A stretch of 64,000 nucleotides of DNA, from NCBI RefSeq assembly GCF_030053115.1, contig NZ_CP125619.1, forward strand, positions 3,917,501-3,981,500, read 5' to 3'. The DNA is from Pseudomonas svalbardensis (lineage in GTDB: Bacteria > Pseudomonadota > Gammaproteobacteria > Pseudomonadales > Pseudomonadaceae). Shown piece by piece: positions 62,034 to 64,000 of the stretch. The first letter of the stretch is position 1, and every line of letters begins with the position of its first letter. The notes below the pieces were generated by a model. The model did not search any database, was not told where the DNA came from, and worked only from the letters and a program-made list of their open reading frames with translations. Both the position numbers and the translations under genes were made by a program.

Positions 62034-62077
62034 CAATACATATGAATAACCGTATATTCGGATAACCACATGTATTG
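62034..62077. promoter_or_regulatory. Probable ArsR operator/promoter of arsRBC
   Basis: CAATACATATG (62034-62044) and CATGTATTG (62069-62077) form an inverted repeat around AT-rich DNA containing ATAACCGTATATTCGGATAAC, 12-55 bases before the arsR start. ArsR/SmtB proteins bind imperfect palindromes of this type over the promoter and release them when arsenite binds. Confidence 0.5.
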
Positions 62078-62088
62078 AAGACGCCTCC

Positions 62089-62436
62089 ATGCTGAACCCT
62101 GCCGCCGTATTCAAATGCCTGTCCGACGAAACTCGCACGCGGGCCACCTTGCTGATCACCCGTGAGGGAGAGTTATGCGTCTGCGAGTTGGTCTGCGCCC
62201 TGAACGACAGTCAGCCGAAAATCTCCCGCCACCTCGCGCAGCTCCGGGCATGTGGCCTGCTTCTAGACCGCCGTCAGGGTCAGTGGGTGTATTACCGGCT
62301 CAACCCCGAACTGCCAAAGTGGGTCCGCACCATTCTTGAGACCACACTGGAAGCCAACGCCGACTGGCTTGAGGCAAACAGCACTCGACTCAAAGCAATG
62401 GGCGACCGCCCTATCAACACTGCCGCCTGCTGCTGA
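62089..62436 (+). CDS. arsR: Arsenic-responsive repressor ArsR
   Basis: ArsR/SmtB winged-helix repressor, 115 residues. The arsenite-binding cysteines are C30 and C32 in [12 protein letters not shown] (ELCVCEL box). The recognition helix is [20 protein letters not shown] (about 43-62), with [11 protein letters not shown] as the wing and beyond. The C-terminus ends in CC, a further possible metal contact. It is the first gene of arsR-arsB-arsC and should repress it until arsenite or antimonite binds. Confidence 0.92.
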   Translation: MLNPAAVFKCLSDETRTRATLLITREGELCVCELVCALNDSQPKISRHLAQLRACGLLLDRRQGQWVYYRLNPELPKWVRTILETTLEANADWLEANSTRLKAMGDRPINTAACC

Positions 62437-62459
62437 CCCATCACCCGTCGAGACTGCTC

Positions 62460-63743
62460 ATGTTTACTGCGTTCGCCATTTTTCTCGTCACCATTGTGTT
62501 GGTCATCTGGCAGCCCAAGGGATTGGGTGTCGGCTGGAGCGCCTCCTTGGGGGCTGCTCTTGCACTGATTGCAGGCGTCGTGACGCTGGACGATATTCCA
62601 CTGGTGTGGGGCATTGTCTGGAACGCCACCGCTACGTTTATCGCGGTCATCATCATTAGTTTGTTGCTTGATGAGGCAGGCTTCTTTCAGTGGGCCGCCC
62701 TGCATGTGGCACGCTGGGCCAAGGGCGATGGTCGTCGCCTGTTCGCATTCACGGTGCTACTGGGCGCAGCCGTTTCCGCCCTGTTTGCCAATGACGGTGC
62801 GGCACTGATACTGACCCCCATCGTAATCTCAATACTGCTCGCATTACGCTTTTCGCCCGCGTCTACCCTGGCGTTTGTCATGGCGGCGGGCTTTATTGCC
62901 GACACCGCCAGCCTGCCCCTGGTGGTGTCGAATCTCGTCAATATCGTTTCAGCCGATTACTTCGGCCTGGGTTTCAGCGAGTACGCTTCGGTCATGGTCC
63001 CGGTCAATTTCGTTGCCGTGGGCTCCACTCTCGGGGTGCTGTATTGGTTTTTCCGTCGTGACATACCCGAACGTTATTCACTGGATGATCTACAAGATCC
63101 ACGACGTGCCGTGCGAGACCCGCTGACGTTTCGCGTCGGCTGGATTGTTCTGGGTTTGTTGCTGATTGGGCTGTTTGCGCTGGAGCCACTGGGCATTCCG
63201 ATCAGTGTCATTGCGGCGGTCTGCGCCGCGATGCTGTTCGCCGTTGCGGCGCGTGGGCATGTGATTTCAACCCGACGTGTGTTGCGTGAAGCGCCATGGC
63301 AGGTCGTGACCTTTTCGCTGGGCATGTACCTGGTGGTTTATGGGCTGAAAAACGCTGGCCTGACAACCTATCTGACGGTAGCCCTGAACTACTTTGCCGA
63401 ATTCGGCATCTGGGGCGCCGCGTTGGGTACTGGATTTCTCACGGCGTTGCTGTCATCCGGCATGAACAACATGCCGACGGTGTTGGTGGGTGCGCTGTCG
63501 ATCCAGGCCAGTGACGCCACCGGCGTGGTGCGTGAGGCCATGATCTACGCCAATGTCATCGGCTCTGATCTGGGCCCGAAAATCACGCCTATCGGTAGCC
63601 TGGCAACACTGCTCTGGCTGCACGTTCTGGAGCGCAAGGGCATCCGCATCACCTGGGGTTACTACTTCAGGGTGGGTGTCGTTCTGACGCTGCCGATTCT
63701 GTTCATCACCTTATCTGCCCTGGCCTTGCGCCTGGGCGTTTAG
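62460..63743 (+). CDS. arsB: Arsenite efflux pump ArsB
   Basis: Inner-membrane arsenite/antimonite-proton antiporter of 427 residues with about twelve helices. [40 protein letters not shown] and [20 protein letters not shown] are strong ArsB signatures, as is [17 protein letters not shown] in the second half. It starts 23 bases after arsR and ends 29 bases before arsC, so one transcript is expected. No arsA ATPase gene is present here. Confidence 0.95.
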   Translation: MFTAFAIFLVTIVLVIWQPKGLGVGWSASLGAALALIAGVVTLDDIPLVWGIVWNATATFIAVIIISLLLDEAGFFQWAALHVARWAKGDGRRLFAFTVLLGAAVSALFANDGAALILTPIVISILLALRFSPASTLAFVMAAGFIADTASLPLVVSNLVNIVSADYFGLGFSEYASVMVPVNFVAVGSTLGVLYWFFRRDIPERYSLDDLQDPRRAVRDPLTFRVGWIVLGLLLIGLFALEPLGIPISVIAAVCAAMLFAVAARGHVISTRRVLREAPWQVVTFSLGMYLVVYGLKNAGLTTYLTVALNYFAEFGIWGAALGTGFLTALLSSGMNNMPTVLVGALSIQASDATGVVREAMIYANVIGSDLGPKITPIGSLATLLWLHVLERKGIRITWGYYFRVGVVLTLPILFITLSALALRLGV

Positions 63744-63772
63744 CACCTGCCCGTCTGGAAAGAGGAGTCGCC

Positions 63773-64000
63773 ATGCGCGTTCTGTTCATGTGTACCGCCA
63801 ATAGCTGTCGCAGCATTCTGTCCGAAGCGATGTTCAATCATCTCGCACCGCAAGGCTTCCAGGCGATCAGCGCCGGCAGCTTCCCCAAAGGACAGGTTCT
63901 GCCGCGCAGCCTGACCACGTTGCAAGAGGCCGGGATTGCGATCGACGGGTTAAGCAGCAAGGGCAACGACGCCTTCGAGGCCAACCCGCCGGACATTGTC
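63773..64000 (+). CDS. arsC: Arsenate reductase ArsC (LMW phosphatase type), partial
   Basis: The first 76 codons of a low-molecular-weight phosphatase-type arsenate reductase; the rest lies beyond the window. The P-loop CTANSCRS gives C-x5-R with Cys7 and Arg13, and EAMFNHLAPQGFQAISAGSF is the following helix and strand. It reduces arsenate to arsenite for export by ArsB, probably using thioredoxin or a glutathione/glutaredoxin-like donor. AGAGGAG lies before ATG 63773. Third gene of the ars operon. Confidence 0.9.
   Translation, partial: MRVLFMCTANSCRSILSEAMFNHLAPQGFQAISAGSFPKGQVLPRSLTTLQEAGIAIDGLSSKGNDAFEANPPDIV

Overview
The window looks like chromosomal DNA of a Pseudomonas species, most likely of the P. 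fluorescens group. The grounds are the generally high GC content, Pseudomonas-type REP inverted pairs, and a familiar gene set: a very large GT84/GH94 glucan-synthase-like protein, the aguA/aguB agmatine pathway, the small VAEGGSDRLIENR repeat protein, a CigR-like protein, a TorF-like porin and gudP/gudD. No rRNA, tRNA, CRISPR array or complete insertion sequence was seen. All family names come from motif recognition by eye; no database search was possible.

Layout. 1-13.4 kb: a CHASE-PAS sensor kinase cut by the left edge, a receiver-domain remnant, the 2,893-residue glucan-synthase-like protein and a LysE-type exporter. 13.4-16.3 kb: a scar-rich accessory stretch with IS21-like iterated repeats, an AT-rich acyltransferase, a GNAT enzyme, copies of a dispersed intergenic repeat, and truncated ends of a Mut7-C gene and a chemotaxis receptor. 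16.3-18.7 kb: chrB-chrA chromate resistance. 18.8-22.6 kb: a glycine-rich secreted protein, a divergent HxlR regulator/nitrilase pair with a GFA enzyme, a CigR-like protein and another chemotaxis-receptor remnant. 22.6-25.1 kb: a low-GC block with a GT2 glycosyltransferase, a 2OG-Fe(II) oxygenase and a GNAT enzyme. 25.7-29.0 kb: a PhnD/PhnC/PhnE-like ABC importer in one overlapping operon.

29.0-34.3 kb is an agmatine/putrescine operon (aguA, aguB, a PotF-like binding protein and a broken Tat-exported deiminase paralogue) divergent from a LysR regulator. 34.3-38.5 kb mixes gene remnants with intact thioesterase, metallo-beta-lactamase-fold and alpha/beta-hydrolase genes. 38.5-45.9 kb carries a TPR protein, the repeat peptide gene, a periplasmic chorismate mutase, an amidase, a fatty-acid-hydroxylase family protein and a cytochrome c. 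45.8-50 kb has solA beside a decayed glucarate locus in which gudD, gudP and a LysR regulator are all damaged. 50.2-53.5 kb holds SYLF, phospholipase-D, a 24-residue membrane peptide and a WaaY-like kinase. 53.5-61.5 kb is a minus-strand catabolic-looking cluster: LuxR regulator, two exported YtcJ-type amidohydrolases, TorF-like porin and NCS1 permease. The right end is an ars operon (arsR-arsB-arsC) cut by the window edge.

Main theme: intact operons separated by a high density of gene remnants and dispersed repeats. The best candidates for undescribed biology are the GT2/oxygenase island, the amidohydrolase-porin-permease cluster, the repeat peptide gene and the 24-residue membrane peptide. 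None of them is proven to be a new system by sequence alone.
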